Positions 51,435 through 60,844 are shown, counted from the first letter of the stretch. The stretch is DNA of 64,000 bases from Desulfoluna limicola (GCF_021654575.1 NZ_AP024488.1:1612001-1676000), one strand, 5' to 3'. The notes: a model not told the origin generated them from the sequence alone. Program-made: numbers and translations.

Positions 51435-52772
51435 CTATTTTTGAATACCGAACTTCTGCATGCGCAGGTAGAGGCGCTTTCTGGGGATATCGAGGTCCTG
51501 GGCTGTTTTGGTCATGCTGCCGCCGTTTCTTTCAAGGGCCTTTTCAATAAGCTCTTTTTCATAGAGCTGAACCTGGCGGTCCAGGCCGGACGGCAAGGCT
51601 ACGTCCGGCGGGACCTCTGGCTCCGCCAGATCCAGGGGGAGCCCCAGGACCAGTTGCTGGGCAACATTGCGCAGCTCCCGGATGTTGCCTGGCCAGGCGT
51701 AATTCTCAAAACGGCCGATGGTCTTCGGTTCAAGGGAAGGGGATTGGGTGTGAAACCGCTCCGCCATTTTCACCAGGAACCAGTGAAGAAGGAGCATGGC
51801 GTCGCCCGTGCGCTCGCGTAAGGGGGGAATAGCAACCCGTGCCACGTTGAGGCGGTAAAAGAGATCTTCCCGGAAGTCCCCCTTGCTCACGGCATCGCGC
51901 AGGTTGATCTTGGTGGCTGCAATGACGCGAAAGTCAACGGAGATCAGGCGGTTTCCTCCCACCCGCTCGATGGTACGTTCCTGAAGGGCCCTTAAGACCT
52001 TTACCTGTACGGATAGGGGCATGGATTCGATCTCATCCAGAAACAGGGTTCCCCCCTGGGCCTGCTCGATTTTGCCGATTCGCCTTGTGGAGGCGCTGGT
52101 AAAGGCGCCACGCTCGTGCCCGAAGAGCTCGCTTTCCACGAGGTTGGGGGGAATGGCACCACAGTTCAAGGGGACAAAACTTCCGGCCTTGCGATTGCCG
52201 AAATCGTGGAGGCAGTGGGCTGCAAGTTCTTTTCCCACACCGGTCTCACCGATAAGAAGGACGTCCACATCAATAAGGGAAAGGGCACTGATGGTTCGAC
52301 GCAGCTCCCTGGCGACGGGGGACTGCCCGACAATCCGAAATTCGATATCTGTCTCAGCGTCGAGGCGCGCTTTAAGGGCTCGGTTCTCCAGGTTAAGGCG
52401 GCGGGTCTCCAGGGCCCGTTTGGCCACATCGATGAGGTACTCCGGGGGCACCGGTTTTTCGATGAAATCATAGGCCCCTTCATGCATCGCCTTAAGGGCC
52501 ATGGGAACATCGCCATGACCGGTCTGAATCACCACTGGAAGATCGGGTGCCGTCTTCCGGATGGCGGAGAGAAGCTCCAATCCATCCATGCCCGGCATTT
52601 TCACATCCGTGATGACCACCCCCAGCCAGTCGGGAGTGATATGGGGCAGAACCTCGGCTGCCGAGGCAAAGGTTCGGACGGCATAGCCCTCCAGTTCGAA
52701 GGTTTGTCTGCTGGCGATGCGGATCTCCTCCTCATCGTCCACAAGAAATATTTCACCTATGGGGATCATCAT
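51435..52772 (-). CDS. sigma-54 response regulator, PgtA/DctD-like
   Basis: This 445-residue regulator has a receiver domain with phosphate-accepting Asp56 (VVITDVKMPGMDG). Its AAA+ domain has Walker A GETGVGKE, the sigma-54 contact loop ERGAFTSAS (GAFTSA instead of GAFTGA) and Walker B GTLFLDEIESMP. The C-terminal Fis-type helix-turn-helix is GGSMTKTAQDLDIPRKRLYLR. Its start overlaps the kinase stop by 4 bp. It is the likely activator of the tctC promoter. The G-to-S change in the loop is also known to me in DctD-like relatives but may affect sigma-54 contact. Confidence 0.88.
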   Translation of the reverse strand: MMIPIGEIFLVDDEEEIRIASRQTFELEGYAVRTFASAAEVLPHITPDWLGVVITDVKMPGMDGLELLSAIRKTAPDLPVVIQTGHGDVPMALKAMHEGAYDFIEKPVPPEYLIDVAKRALETRRLNLENRALKARLDAETDIEFRIVGQSPVARELRRTISALSLIDVDVLLIGETGVGKELAAHCLHDFGNRKAGSFVPLNCGAIPPNLVESELFGHERGAFTSASTRRIGKIEQAQGGTLFLDEIESMPLSVQVKVLRALQERTIERVGGNRLISVDFRVIAATKINLRDAVSKGDFREDLFYRLNVARVAIPPLRERTGDAMLLLHWFLVKMAERFHTQSPSLEPKTIGRFENYAWPGNIRELRNVAQQLVLGLPLDLAEPEVPPDVALPSGLDRQVQLYEKELIEKALERNGGSMTKTAQDLDIPRKRLYLRMQKFGIQK

Positions 52773-54754
52773 GGTTTGTCCCGTCCTGTCGTCTCTATGA
52801 CGGATTTTGGCAGGGTGAGTGAAAAATGCGTTCCGCCACCCTCCGGAGAAAGGGCCTCAAGGGTCCCTTGAAAGTCTTTAACGATATTGTAAGAGATGGA
52901 CAACCCGAGGCCCAGCCCCTTGCCCACCTCTTTGGTGGTGTAAAACGGATCAAAGATGGACCCCAGGGTTTCGGCAGGGATGCCGGGTCCGCTGTCTGCC
53001 ACGCATATAACCACGGAACGGCTCTTTTCAGTTACGTCAATGGCAAGGCGGCGCGCCCCTTCGGGCATTTCCATAACGGCATCCACGGCGTTGCTGATGA
53101 GGTTGATCAGCACCTGTTCCAAGCGGATCTCTTCGGCGCACACCATGACGCCCAGGCATGGGTCGCCATGCTCGACTTGAATGCACCCCCCTTTGATCGT
53201 CGAAGCGAAAAGGGAGAGAGCATGATCAATGACCGGACTCACCGCAACGGGGACCGTTGCCTCACCCGGCCAGCGGGCAAAGGTTTTCAGGTGGTTGATC
53301 ATTTTGGCCATGCGGTCCACGAGGTCACCGATACGGGTGAGGTTTTCCGTGTGGGTCTCCACGCGCCCCCGTTCCAGAAGCAGGCGGGCGTTGTGAAGGT
53401 AGTATCGAATCGCCGACAGCGGCTGGTTCAACTCATGGGAGATTCCTGCGGTGACCTGGCCGAGTGCAGCCAGCTTTCCCGCCTGCACCAGTTCATTCTG
53501 GGCTTTGAGGCGGGCTTCTGCCGTATCCCGGAAAATACGCAACGCCTCGGACATTTCGCCTATCTCATCATCACCTGCCTCCGGAACCGCATGGTCAAGG
53601 TCGCCGCCCGCTATGGCCCGCATGCTCCGTGCCAGGGCATCAAGTCTCTTGACGATGCTTCCCCGCACATAAAACCAGAGCACGGCACCGGTGGTGAGAA
53701 GGGTGAAGAGAACCATGGCGATGAGGAGCGACTGGGCTCGCTTCATGGTCTGCCGAATTCCGGCCGCGGCGTGAAATGCTTCGTTCTGTGTGTCGGTGAC
53801 AATGGTGTCAATAAGCCTTCGAAGCTTCAGGACCAGGGTTCGGTTGTTGGACAGGATCTCCTGGCCGGTCACTTCCTGGCGGTGCATTCTTTTTTTTATG
53901 GAAAACAGGGCCGACGGGCCATCAGCCAGGGTAAAAATCTCATCAAAGACCTGCCTTAAGGTGAGGAAACTCGAGTCCCCAGGCAGTTGGGCAAGGTTCA
54001 CCCGAATAAAATCCATGGCATCCCCGGAAAGGGACGCCAGGTTATCAATTTTGGCCTCCCCTTGTGCTGTTGCAACCTGAAGCATCAGGCTTACCAGAAG
54101 TATGCCATTGGACCCCACCTTTTCGACGATGTCCTTGGTTTTGCGGTTCTCCCGCAGCCTCAAGGCAGACACCTGACGGTCTCCGCGCAGGGAGGCTCCG
54201 ATCATGCGCTCAATCTCGGAATCGAGGTTGTAGGCAAGGTCCTGATTGAGGGGATCCAGCTCTCCCAAGAGGTCTGCGTAGAGCCATCTCAACCGTTCGG
54301 TTTGGCGCACAAGGAGCGCCTCTTCCGTGAGGCGGCCTGCGACGGCCGCTTGGAGGGCAACGAGGTTGGCTTTGAGACCACTCAGCAGGGTTTCAACCTC
54401 TGCGCGCGTTTGGATTGAGGTAATGCCCAGGCCGTTGATGTGGCTGTTTACTTCCACCACAAGGTTATCAAGGTCGGCATGAATGGTATTGCGTGTGGTT
54501 TCGTCCGGTGCGGAGAGCAGAAGAGGGGCCATGGCCATGATTTCGCCACCGATCTCTTCCAGTTCGGCCACCTGAACCACTTCGGGGAGGTGCTCTTCCG
54601 TAAAGACCCCGAGGATATCATTGGAGCGATTGAAAACGAGCAGGGCCGTGACCGCAGCCAGGACTGTCATGGTCGCGGTGATCCCAAAGGCTGTAAGAAG
54701 ACGGGACCAGATGCCGTAACGCACAGGAAACAGATGCCGTATCATGCCCTTCAT
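52769..54754 (-). CDS. membrane sensor histidine kinase, PgtB-like
   Basis: This 661-residue kinase has a first helix at about 18-40, a large periplasmic helical sensor region (41-340), a second helix at about 341-363, HAMP (364-418), a dimerisation/phosphoacceptor domain with His440 (GISHELNQPLSAIRYYL), and an ATPase domain with VLINLISNAVDA and GKGLGLGLSISYNIV. The big periplasmic part probably receives the signal from the binding protein encoded just upstream. It overlaps its neighbours on both sides by 4 bp. It should phosphorylate the response regulator encoded next. Confidence 0.9.
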   Translation of the reverse strand: MKGMIRHLFPVRYGIWSRLLTAFGITATMTVLAAVTALLVFNRSNDILGVFTEEHLPEVVQVAELEEIGGEIMAMAPLLLSAPDETTRNTIHADLDNLVVEVNSHINGLGITSIQTRAEVETLLSGLKANLVALQAAVAGRLTEEALLVRQTERLRWLYADLLGELDPLNQDLAYNLDSEIERMIGASLRGDRQVSALRLRENRKTKDIVEKVGSNGILLVSLMLQVATAQGEAKIDNLASLSGDAMDFIRVNLAQLPGDSSFLTLRQVFDEIFTLADGPSALFSIKKRMHRQEVTGQEILSNNRTLVLKLRRLIDTIVTDTQNEAFHAAAGIRQTMKRAQSLLIAMVLFTLLTTGAVLWFYVRGSIVKRLDALARSMRAIAGGDLDHAVPEAGDDEIGEMSEALRIFRDTAEARLKAQNELVQAGKLAALGQVTAGISHELNQPLSAIRYYLHNARLLLERGRVETHTENLTRIGDLVDRMAKMINHLKTFARWPGEATVPVAVSPVIDHALSLFASTIKGGCIQVEHGDPCLGVMVCAEEIRLEQVLINLISNAVDAVMEMPEGARRLAIDVTEKSRSVVICVADSGPGIPAETLGSIFDPFYTTKEVGKGLGLGLSISYNIVKDFQGTLEALSPEGGGTHFSLTLPKSVIETTGRDKP

Positions 54755-56142
54755 CGCCTGCGGGCCTTTAAGTCGAATTCCGCTTTATCCAGAAGTTCTT
54801 TGGCCTGAGCCAGGCGACGAGAGAGAAATGTCTCCCAGCTCTGAATCTGCTTTCGCTGCTCCCGTCCCCGGGCAGAGCCTCGGCTGGCGAGGGTGAAAAG
54901 GGTTGTGAACTCGGGGGTTCGGCTCTGCTCTTCGGTCACCGGCACCTCAGTGAGAAGGGGGATCAGCGCTTCCTTTACCGGCCAGTGGACAAGCCCCATG
55001 GATACGGCCTGTTTTTCAAGGGAAAGGAATCGCTTCCAGAGTTTGCGACGTTCGGGGAGCCTGTAGGTGATCATTCGATCAAAGAGTTGATTGACGAGAT
55101 GGTAGCGGGACTGGGAGAGGACCGCATCGTATGGCTTTGAATGGTTGTCCCGGATCATCTTGAAAAGTTCAGGCTCTTCTCCCTTTAAATGGAGCTCCCG
55201 GGAAACGGGCAGCCGACTCACGGCGGGTGCAAGGAGTATCGCCTGCCCCTCTGGTGAGAGAATAAAATCAATGAATAGTTCTGCCCCGGCCGGGTTCTTT
55301 CCGTTACTTAACACCGCGATTCCGGCAGGAGCCAGATAGACGGGATCCCCATATCGAAAGCCCAGCTCCTTGCGGGACTGAGCAAGGAAGTCGATGCCCA
55401 ACCCCACCCCGAAGCGTCCGTTGATCAGCCCCTCCGGAACACTGAAGCTCCGTGCCGAGACAGTCCGTAAGTTCACGGCCATGCGCAGCAGCATGCCCCA
55501 CCCTTTCTCCCAGCCTTGGTCTTGAAGCAGGCCCTCCACGATAAGGTGGGTGGTACCGGACCGGGAGGGCGTGGACATGGCCAGGTGCCCGTAATAGATG
55601 GGGTCGGTGAGGTCTTGCCATTGACCCGGTATGGGAAGGCCCTCTTTTTCCAGGTAGGCAGGGTTCCACATCCAGCCTACGCCGGAGAGGGAGAAGCCCA
55701 TGAAATACCCATCGGGGTCATCAAGGTTCACGCCGTCGATGGAGAGAGCTTCATGGCGCCGACCCCGGGACAGTTGCCTCAACGCGTTTTCGGCCTTCAG
55801 GATAGCGAAGGCATCCGGTGATGAGGACCAGAATATGTCGAACTTTCTGGGGTTTCCCCGTTTTATTTCAGCAAGGGACGCGGTGGTTTTTTTATTGAGG
55901 GTCAGCACCTGAATATCTGGATACCGCTGAGAAAAGGCCGTGACAAAAGGAGTGTAGAATTCCGGTGGAAACGACGTGATCACTTCAAGCTGGCGTGTTT
56001 TTTTAAGCGCCTCCGATGCCGACACACTGCCCGTCAGAAATGGCACCAGGCAACATATGAGGATCAAAATCCGGAGGAGGAGTCGCATTTTATAAGGTGG
56101 GCCGCAAAATGATTCAGCCAACGCACAACCAGACTGTGGCAT
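54751..56142 (-). CDS. periplasmic binding protein of a sensory operon, PgtC-like
   Basis: This 463-residue extracellular binding protein (SBP family 1) has a signal sequence LLRILILICCLVPFLTG. It continues RQLEVITSFPPEFYTPFVTAF, LNKKTTASLAEIKRGNPRKFD and IFWSSSPDAFAIL, which resemble PgtC of the Salmonella phosphoglycerate regulatory system. It is co-encoded with a kinase and a regulator rather than with permeases, so it should act as a ligand sensor. The start at 56142 follows GGAGGGG at 6 nt and gives a long n-region; 56088 is an alternative without a clear site. Confidence 0.82.
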   Translation of the reverse strand: MPQSGCALAESFCGPPYKMRLLLRILILICCLVPFLTGSVSASEALKKTRQLEVITSFPPEFYTPFVTAFSQRYPDIQVLTLNKKTTASLAEIKRGNPRKFDIFWSSSPDAFAILKAENALRQLSRGRRHEALSIDGVNLDDPDGYFMGFSLSGVGWMWNPAYLEKEGLPIPGQWQDLTDPIYYGHLAMSTPSRSGTTHLIVEGLLQDQGWEKGWGMLLRMAVNLRTVSARSFSVPEGLINGRFGVGLGIDFLAQSRKELGFRYGDPVYLAPAGIAVLSNGKNPAGAELFIDFILSPEGQAILLAPAVSRLPVSRELHLKGEEPELFKMIRDNHSKPYDAVLSQSRYHLVNQLFDRMITYRLPERRKLWKRFLSLEKQAVSMGLVHWPVKEALIPLLTEVPVTEEQSRTPEFTTLFTLASRGSARGREQRKQIQSWETFLSRRLAQAKELLDKAEFDLKARRR

Positions 56143-56258
56143 AGATGCCCCTCCCTCCAGATCAGACAGAAGATCAAATGAGCATGGATAGACGCTTGCG
56201 GCAATCGACTGATACATCCCCAACTCCCAAATCCCCCCATCGTGTGGCGTTTAAAGAA

Positions 56259-56427
56259 TCACCCGGCGGGCCGCTTTTAGAAAAAGGCCCCACAAAAGCT
56301 TTTCTGCTGCAGAATCAGCGCCTCGCCGACACATGGCAAATCAACACCCCTTGAGCGGGCAACAGTTCCCCTGTACCTGTTTGTCAAACGTTTCAAATGG
56401 TTGGGTCGGGCAGAGCCACCCGTGGTG
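56259..56427 (+). repeat. interspersed repeat, decayed copy
   Basis: ACCCGGCGGGCCGC with a type IV arm (TTTTAGAAAAAGG) is followed at 56376 by CCTGTTTGTCAAACGTTTCA and a decayed GTCGGGCAGAGCCACCCG. It occupies the divergent gap between the pgtC-like and chemotaxis genes. Confidence 0.6.
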
Positions 56428-56557
56428 ATTTTGGAACGCCGGGACCTTGACAGAGCCATTGCCGATAGAGTCGTTTCGTAGCACGGTGATGCCGGGTATG
56501 ACAAGCTTATCTGTCCGCTGTTTTGCCTGTGCGAAGACAACATCCTTTTTTAAAGGC

Positions 56558-56585
56558 TAAACCTTCAAGCTCTGCATTCCGATAG
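56558..56585 (+). promoter_or_regulatory. possible sigma-28 (FliA) promoter of the MCP gene
   Basis: TAAA, 16 nt, TCCGATAG resembles the flagellar consensus TAAA-N15-GCCGATAA, with one extra base of spacing and two end mismatches. It lies 67 bp upstream of a chemotaxis receptor gene, where such a promoter is expected. Confidence 0.45.
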
Positions 56586-56651
56586 TTTAATTATGGATCC
56601 CCCAGCGGGAACGAAAACGTCTCAAAAACCACAAGCCAACGGAGACTTGTC

Positions 56652-58655
56652 ATGAGTTTGACCATTCGAAAGAAGATTATCGCCTCATTCATGGGAGCCG
56701 TAATATTTCCCTTGCTGATTATTGTCGTGATCATGGGGTATTCCCTCAGCAAGTACTCCATCGACACCTATCATTCCAACAGCCGAAAGGTCCTTGAGCG
56801 CATTTCAGGCCATTACGTGTCATTTATCAACGAAACCAAGGCAAACACTCACATGATTTCTGATTCTCCCCTAAAAAAGGAGATTCATTCGGATATGACC
56901 CATTACCTTGACAACACCGAAGCCGTGGAAGTGGACTACCTGGCCGAGGGAGGGGTTGATGCGGCGTATTACAGCCTGTCAAAACTGATACATGACTCCC
57001 ATGACAACTACATCGAAGTGTATCTGGCGACACGTGACGGCGCCTTCATCACCTCCATAGATATTGCCATGAAAGCCGGGTATGACCCGAGGGTTCGACC
57101 CTGGTACATAACACAGGTTGCAAATCCCGACCGGGACATGGTCTCTGAAGCATTTCAGTCCTCAAATGGCGGGACGGTTGTCGCCATCACCTCAGCGATC
57201 AAGAGCGCAGGAGACGTTGTCGGTGTGGCTTCCATTGAGTGCTCTCTGGGGGTTCTGACATCTCTTATAAACGATATCAAGATCGGGGAAACAGGGTACT
57301 TGATGCTGGTGCAGCCCAATGGTGTGATTCTTGCCAATGCCAAAGATCCCTCATCCAACTTCAAAAAACTCTCTGAGCTTGGGTCCCCTGCCTTCAATAC
57401 CCTTGAATCCATGTCCGATGGAGCAGCGGCACTTTCCATCGACGATCAGGACTACGAAGCCGTGGTACTCACCATTCCTGATGTGGGTTGGAAGCTGATC
57501 TCCATCATAGAAAAAAGCGAGGTGATGGCACCCACTTACAGCCTGATCAAAGTGATCGCAGGGGTTGCCGTTCTTATGTTTATCGTCTTCTCGATTATTG
57601 GCGCCATCGTGACGAAAAGCATTGTCAACCCCATTAACTATGCCAGTGAGATGCTGAGGGATATTGCCGAAGGGGAGGGGGATCTTACACGCCGCCTCAC
57701 GAGCGACTCAGAAGATGAGATGGGGCGTCTCTCAAAATGGTTCAACACTTTTGTGGGCAACCTGCAGGGCATCGTGAAAGGGTTGATCCACAACTCTCGA
57801 ACCTTGGAAGATGTCTCACAGGGGTTGACGGGGTCGGCCACCGTGATGAACCAGACCATGGCAACGACCGCCCAGCGCATCAGTCGCATTGACGGTGAAG
57901 CGTCGGAGATTTCGGCCAACATCAACTCCATCGCCTCTGCCATGGAACAGACCACCACCAATACCAACATGGTGGCCAGTGCCGCTGAAGAGATGACATC
58001 CACCATCAACGAGATTGCCGCAAACTCCGAAAAAGCTCGTCACACATCCAACGAGGCCGTCACTGAAGCTCGAATGACCTCGGAGCAGATGGATGCATTG
58101 GGAAAAGCCGCGGATGCGATCGGCAAGGTAACCCAGACCATCACGGAAATATCTGAACAGACCAACCTCCTTGCCCTGAACGCCACCATCGAAGCAGCAA
58201 GGGCGGGGGAGGCCGGGAAAGGTTTTGCCGTTGTCGCCAACGAGATCAAAGAGCTGGCCGGCCAAACCGCCATGGCCACCCAGGATATCAAGGTGCAGAT
58301 AGACGGGGTCCAGGCCACCACACGCACCACCGCTCAGGGAATCACAAGCGTGGTGAATTCCATCACCCACGTGAACGAAACCATTAACTCCATTGCCACG
58401 GCGGTGGAGGAGCAGTCCGCTGCCACCAAAGAGATCGCTGGCAACGTGGTGCAGGCATCGGTGGGCCTTCAGGAGATCAATGAAAACCTGGCTCAAGGAA
58501 CCGAGCTTCTCGCCAACATCTCCATGGGCATTACCGAAGTGAACGAAGACATTGCGTTGGTGGTTAAGAACGCCGACGAGGTGGCTGGTCATGTGGAGAG
58601 TTTAAATAACGAAGTAAGAACCATCAACAAGGTGACGTCAACCTTTATCGTGTAA
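56652..58655 (+). CDS. methyl-accepting chemotaxis protein with dCache-type sensor
   Basis: This 667-residue receptor has helix 1 at about 10-32, a periplasmic double-Cache sensor (about 35-285; [13 protein letters not shown] and [18 protein letters not shown] are typical), helix 2 at about 295-318, HAMP (about 319-372), and a cytoplasmic signalling hairpin with tip [20 protein letters not shown] and [15 protein letters not shown]. dCache receptors often bind amino acids or carboxylates. It should signal to CheA/CheW encoded elsewhere. It is single, with a candidate flagellar promoter and its own terminator. Confidence 0.92.
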   Translation: MSLTIRKKIIASFMGAVIFPLLIIVVIMGYSLSKYSIDTYHSNSRKVLERISGHYVSFINETKANTHMISDSPLKKEIHSDMTHYLDNTEAVEVDYLAEGGVDAAYYSLSKLIHDSHDNYIEVYLATRDGAFITSIDIAMKAGYDPRVRPWYITQVANPDRDMVSEAFQSSNGGTVVAITSAIKSAGDVVGVASIECSLGVLTSLINDIKIGETGYLMLVQPNGVILANAKDPSSNFKKLSELGSPAFNTLESMSDGAAALSIDDQDYEAVVLTIPDVGWKLISIIEKSEVMAPTYSLIKVIAGVAVLMFIVFSIIGAIVTKSIVNPINYASEMLRDIAEGEGDLTRRLTSDSEDEMGRLSKWFNTFVGNLQGIVKGLIHNSRTLEDVSQGLTGSATVMNQTMATTAQRISRIDGEASEISANINSIASAMEQTTTNTNMVASAAEEMTSTINEIAANSEKARHTSNEAVTEARMTSEQMDALGKAADAIGKVTQTITEISEQTNLLALNATIEAARAGEAGKGFAVVANEIKELAGQTAMATQDIKVQIDGVQATTRTTAQGITSVVNSITHVNETINSIATAVEEQSAATKEIAGNVVQASVGLQEINENLAQGTELLANISMGITEVNEDIALVVKNADEVAGHVESLNNEVRTINKVTSTFIV

Positions 58656-58678
58656 CCTTAAGGGAATGTGAACTGCTG

Positions 58679-58717
58679 AGGCCATGGCAAGAGAGTCGTT
58701 TCTTCTGCCATGGCCTT
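58679..58717 (+). terminator. rho-independent terminator of the MCP gene
   Basis: AGGCCATGGCA pairs with TGCCATGGCCT around an interrupted loop, followed by TTTG. It lies 24 nt after the stop. The stretch 58718-59005 shows no gene. Confidence 0.75.
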
Positions 58718-59005
58718 TTGTGTTGGCAAGCCGGGTGCCGAATCAACCCTTTTTCCGGGCCTGGTCAAATGATTTCGTCATCCTGGCCTCTGGCAGTTCT
58801 GTTTTGTCAAGGGGGAGCTGTTGAAATCTCGCCACAAATGATATAGACTAAAAGCCTCAGTTGAATAGTACAATCACCCCAGACACCTCTGTATTCCCGA
58901 TTCCACACCATCGATCTATTTGGCTTCTCGCCGCACGTATCGGCATAACAAGTGATGCTGTTGCATCTATCGTTCGGCTGAAAAGGCCGATATCGGGCAC
59001 ATGCC

Positions 59006-59659
59006 ATGAATAAGGGAAATGAGACAGCCCCGGTGGAATCGCGTTTGGAAGCAGGGCTCCTCCAGGCCGCGCTGGATCTCTCGCCAGCCTGCATCATCCT
59101 TGTTGAGGCCCCTTCCGGTAAGATCATATACACCAACAAGTCGGCGCGAAATTTTAGCGGAAAAACAAACACGTCCACCGTTGGCATCACACTGGATCAG
59201 TATGTTCGTTCATGGAGGACGAAATATCCGGATGGCGCCCTGATGAAAAGTGAGGACATGTCTCTTGCCCAAACGTTGAGTCACGGCGAAATGGTCACCC
59301 ATGAGAAGGTGGTTGTGCTGTTGGAGCATGGGCAAGAGAAGTCGGTACTCTTGTCTTCTGCTCCCATCTATGACAACGCAGGCACCATCATAGCTGGGAT
59401 TGTTCTCTGGCTCGATGTCACGGCTTGCAAGGTGGACGAGCTCGGGTTTCACCAGGCAAGGAACGAGCTCCACACCCTGAACGGAATCCTTCCCATCTGT
59501 GTATATTGCAAGAATATCCGTGATGACAGGAGGGGGTGGCGTCGTATCGAGTCTTACCTCCGTGATCACTCGGCGGCACAGTTCACCCACGGCATCTGTT
59601 CGGATTGCATGAAAAAGCACTACGCAGATGTTGATGAGTCGGAGGAGCCCCCATTGTGA
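59006..59659 (+). CDS. PAS sensor protein with C-terminal CxxC/CxxC motif
   Basis: This 217-residue soluble protein has one PAS domain (about 20-145: SPACIILVEAPSGKIIYTNKSA, then GTIIAGIVLWLDVTA). A short linker leads to the C-terminal module PICVYCKNIRDDRRGWRRIE...THGICSDCMKKHY, with Cys165, Cys168, Cys198 and Cys201. It is the PAS counterpart of the GAF protein at 2597, with the same end and no kinase, cyclase or DNA-binding domain. The ribosome binding site is weak. It is a probable redox, ligand or metal sensor of unknown output. Confidence 0.75.
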   Translation: MNKGNETAPVESRLEAGLLQAALDLSPACIILVEAPSGKIIYTNKSARNFSGKTNTSTVGITLDQYVRSWRTKYPDGALMKSEDMSLAQTLSHGEMVTHEKVVVLLEHGQEKSVLLSSAPIYDNAGTIIAGIVLWLDVTACKVDELGFHQARNELHTLNGILPICVYCKNIRDDRRGWRRIESYLRDHSAAQFTHGICSDCMKKHYADVDESEEPPL

Positions 59660-59824
59660 TATGAACCCGGCAACCAACACAAAGCCAAGGGTGAAGACGA
59701 TGCCATCAATTATCGGGGTGATACTGCCCCTCGACACGGATGCATTTAACCGCCGGGTTCATATGATCTCTCTGGTACATTTCTTTGAGTGCAGCAGCCC
59801 AAGCCAGGTAAGCTGAGGAGGAGC

Positions 59825-60517
59825 ATGCCCCCCATCTCTGTTATTATTCCGGTGCTTCATGAACCCGCTATCCACCACTTTTTGACAACACTTTACGCAC
59901 GGTTTCCACATGCATCCTTTGAGGTGATCATTGTGGACGGGGAGCCCCAGGGCCGGAGTATTGCCTCCATTAAAGGCTCTGAGGTGGTCACCCTTGTTTC
60001 AAAACCGGGGCGAGGTCACCAGATGAATGCCGGTGCCCGCACGGCGAAAGGGGACATCCTTTTGTTTCTCCACGCCGACACCCATCTGCCTGACAACGCT
60101 TTTGAAAAAATCAGAGAAACCATGGACTCCGGTACCTATACAGCAGGGGCCTTTACCCTGCGTTTTGCCGGCAATAAAAAGGCACTGTCCCTTATCGCCC
60201 GCGCAGCGACGCTACGGTGCAGACTCACTCGGACCCCCTATGGGGATCAGGCCATTTTTATGAGACGGGGGGATTTTTTCCGACTCGGCGGGTACAGGGA
60301 CATTGCCGTTATGGAGGATATCGATTTGATGCGGCGGATTCGAAAGAGAGGGGAGCGCATTCGGCTTCTTAACGAGGCTGTGTTGACGTCTGCCCGTCGA
60401 TGGGAGCAAGAGGGGCTCATCTTTTCCCTCGTACGCACCTGGATCCTGTCCAGTCTTTTTCTGTGTGGTGTCGCTCCGAAGCGCCTGGAGCCCTACTATC
60501 GCCCGAATAGACCGTGA
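59825..60517 (+). CDS. TIGR04283-type family 2 glycosyltransferase
   Basis: This 230-residue GT-A enzyme starts MPPISVIIPVLHE and has FEVIIVDGEPQGRSI, SKPGRGHQMNAGARTAKGDILLFLHADTHLP (DXD-like HAD), TPYGDQAIFMRRGDFFRLGGY and MEDIDLMRRIRKRG. This is the TIGR04283 family, named for glycosyltransferases found with arsenosugar genes but widespread in other settings. No arsenic genes are nearby. AGGAGG precedes the ATG at 59825. It shares a bidirectional terminator with the tRNA-Arg array. Confidence 0.85.
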   Translation: MPPISVIIPVLHEPAIHHFLTTLYARFPHASFEVIIVDGEPQGRSIASIKGSEVVTLVSKPGRGHQMNAGARTAKGDILLFLHADTHLPDNAFEKIRETMDSGTYTAGAFTLRFAGNKKALSLIARAATLRCRLTRTPYGDQAIFMRRGDFFRLGGYRDIAVMEDIDLMRRIRKRGERIRLLNEAVLTSARRWEQEGLIFSLVRTWILSSLFLCGVAPKRLEPYYRPNRP

Positions 60518-60599
60518 GAGACGTTGCGTTCCCATCTGCCTTTGCTGTCGAACTATCGATCTCGGGGAAGGGGTGGGCGCTTGAAGGAAAAGCAAAAAA

Positions 60600-60625
60600 G
60601 GCCCTGCATCAATGGATGCAGGGCC
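60600..60625. terminator. bidirectional terminator between GT gene and tRNA array
   Basis: GGCCCTGCATC and GATGCAGGGCC form an 11-bp perfect stem with a 4-nt loop. A runs on one side and T on the other make it work for the glycosyltransferase (plus) and the tRNA-Arg transcript (minus). Confidence 0.88.
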
Positions 60626-60633
60626 TTTTAAAG

Positions 60634-60710
60634 TGGCGCGCTCGGCAGGATTCGAACCTGCGACCACCTGATTCGTAGTCAGGTACTCTATCCAGCTGAG
60701 CTACGAGCGC
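60634..60710 (-). tRNA. tRNA-Arg(ACG), copy 5 in transcript order
   Basis: This 77-nt gene includes an encoded CCA end. The acceptor GCGCTCG pairs with CGAGCGC. The anticodon loop CTACGAA gives ACG, which is read after A34-to-I editing. The T arm has GGTTCGAATCC. It has the C-G form at acceptor pair 6-67. Confidence 0.96.
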
Positions 60711-60740
60711 ACAAATCTGTTTATCTTGTAAAGTAGGGGA

Positions 60741-60817
60741 TGGCGCGCTCGGCAGGATTCGAACCTGCGACCACCTGATTCGTAGTCAGGTACTCTATCC
60801 AGCTGAGCTACGAGCGC
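60741..60817 (-). tRNA. tRNA-Arg(ACG), copy 4
   Basis: It appears identical to the copy at 60634, including CCA, anticodon ACG and the C-G pair 6-67. The spacer to the previous copy is 30 bp. Confidence 0.96.
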
Positions 60818-60844
60818 GCAAATTTGAATGGCTTTAAAAGAAAA

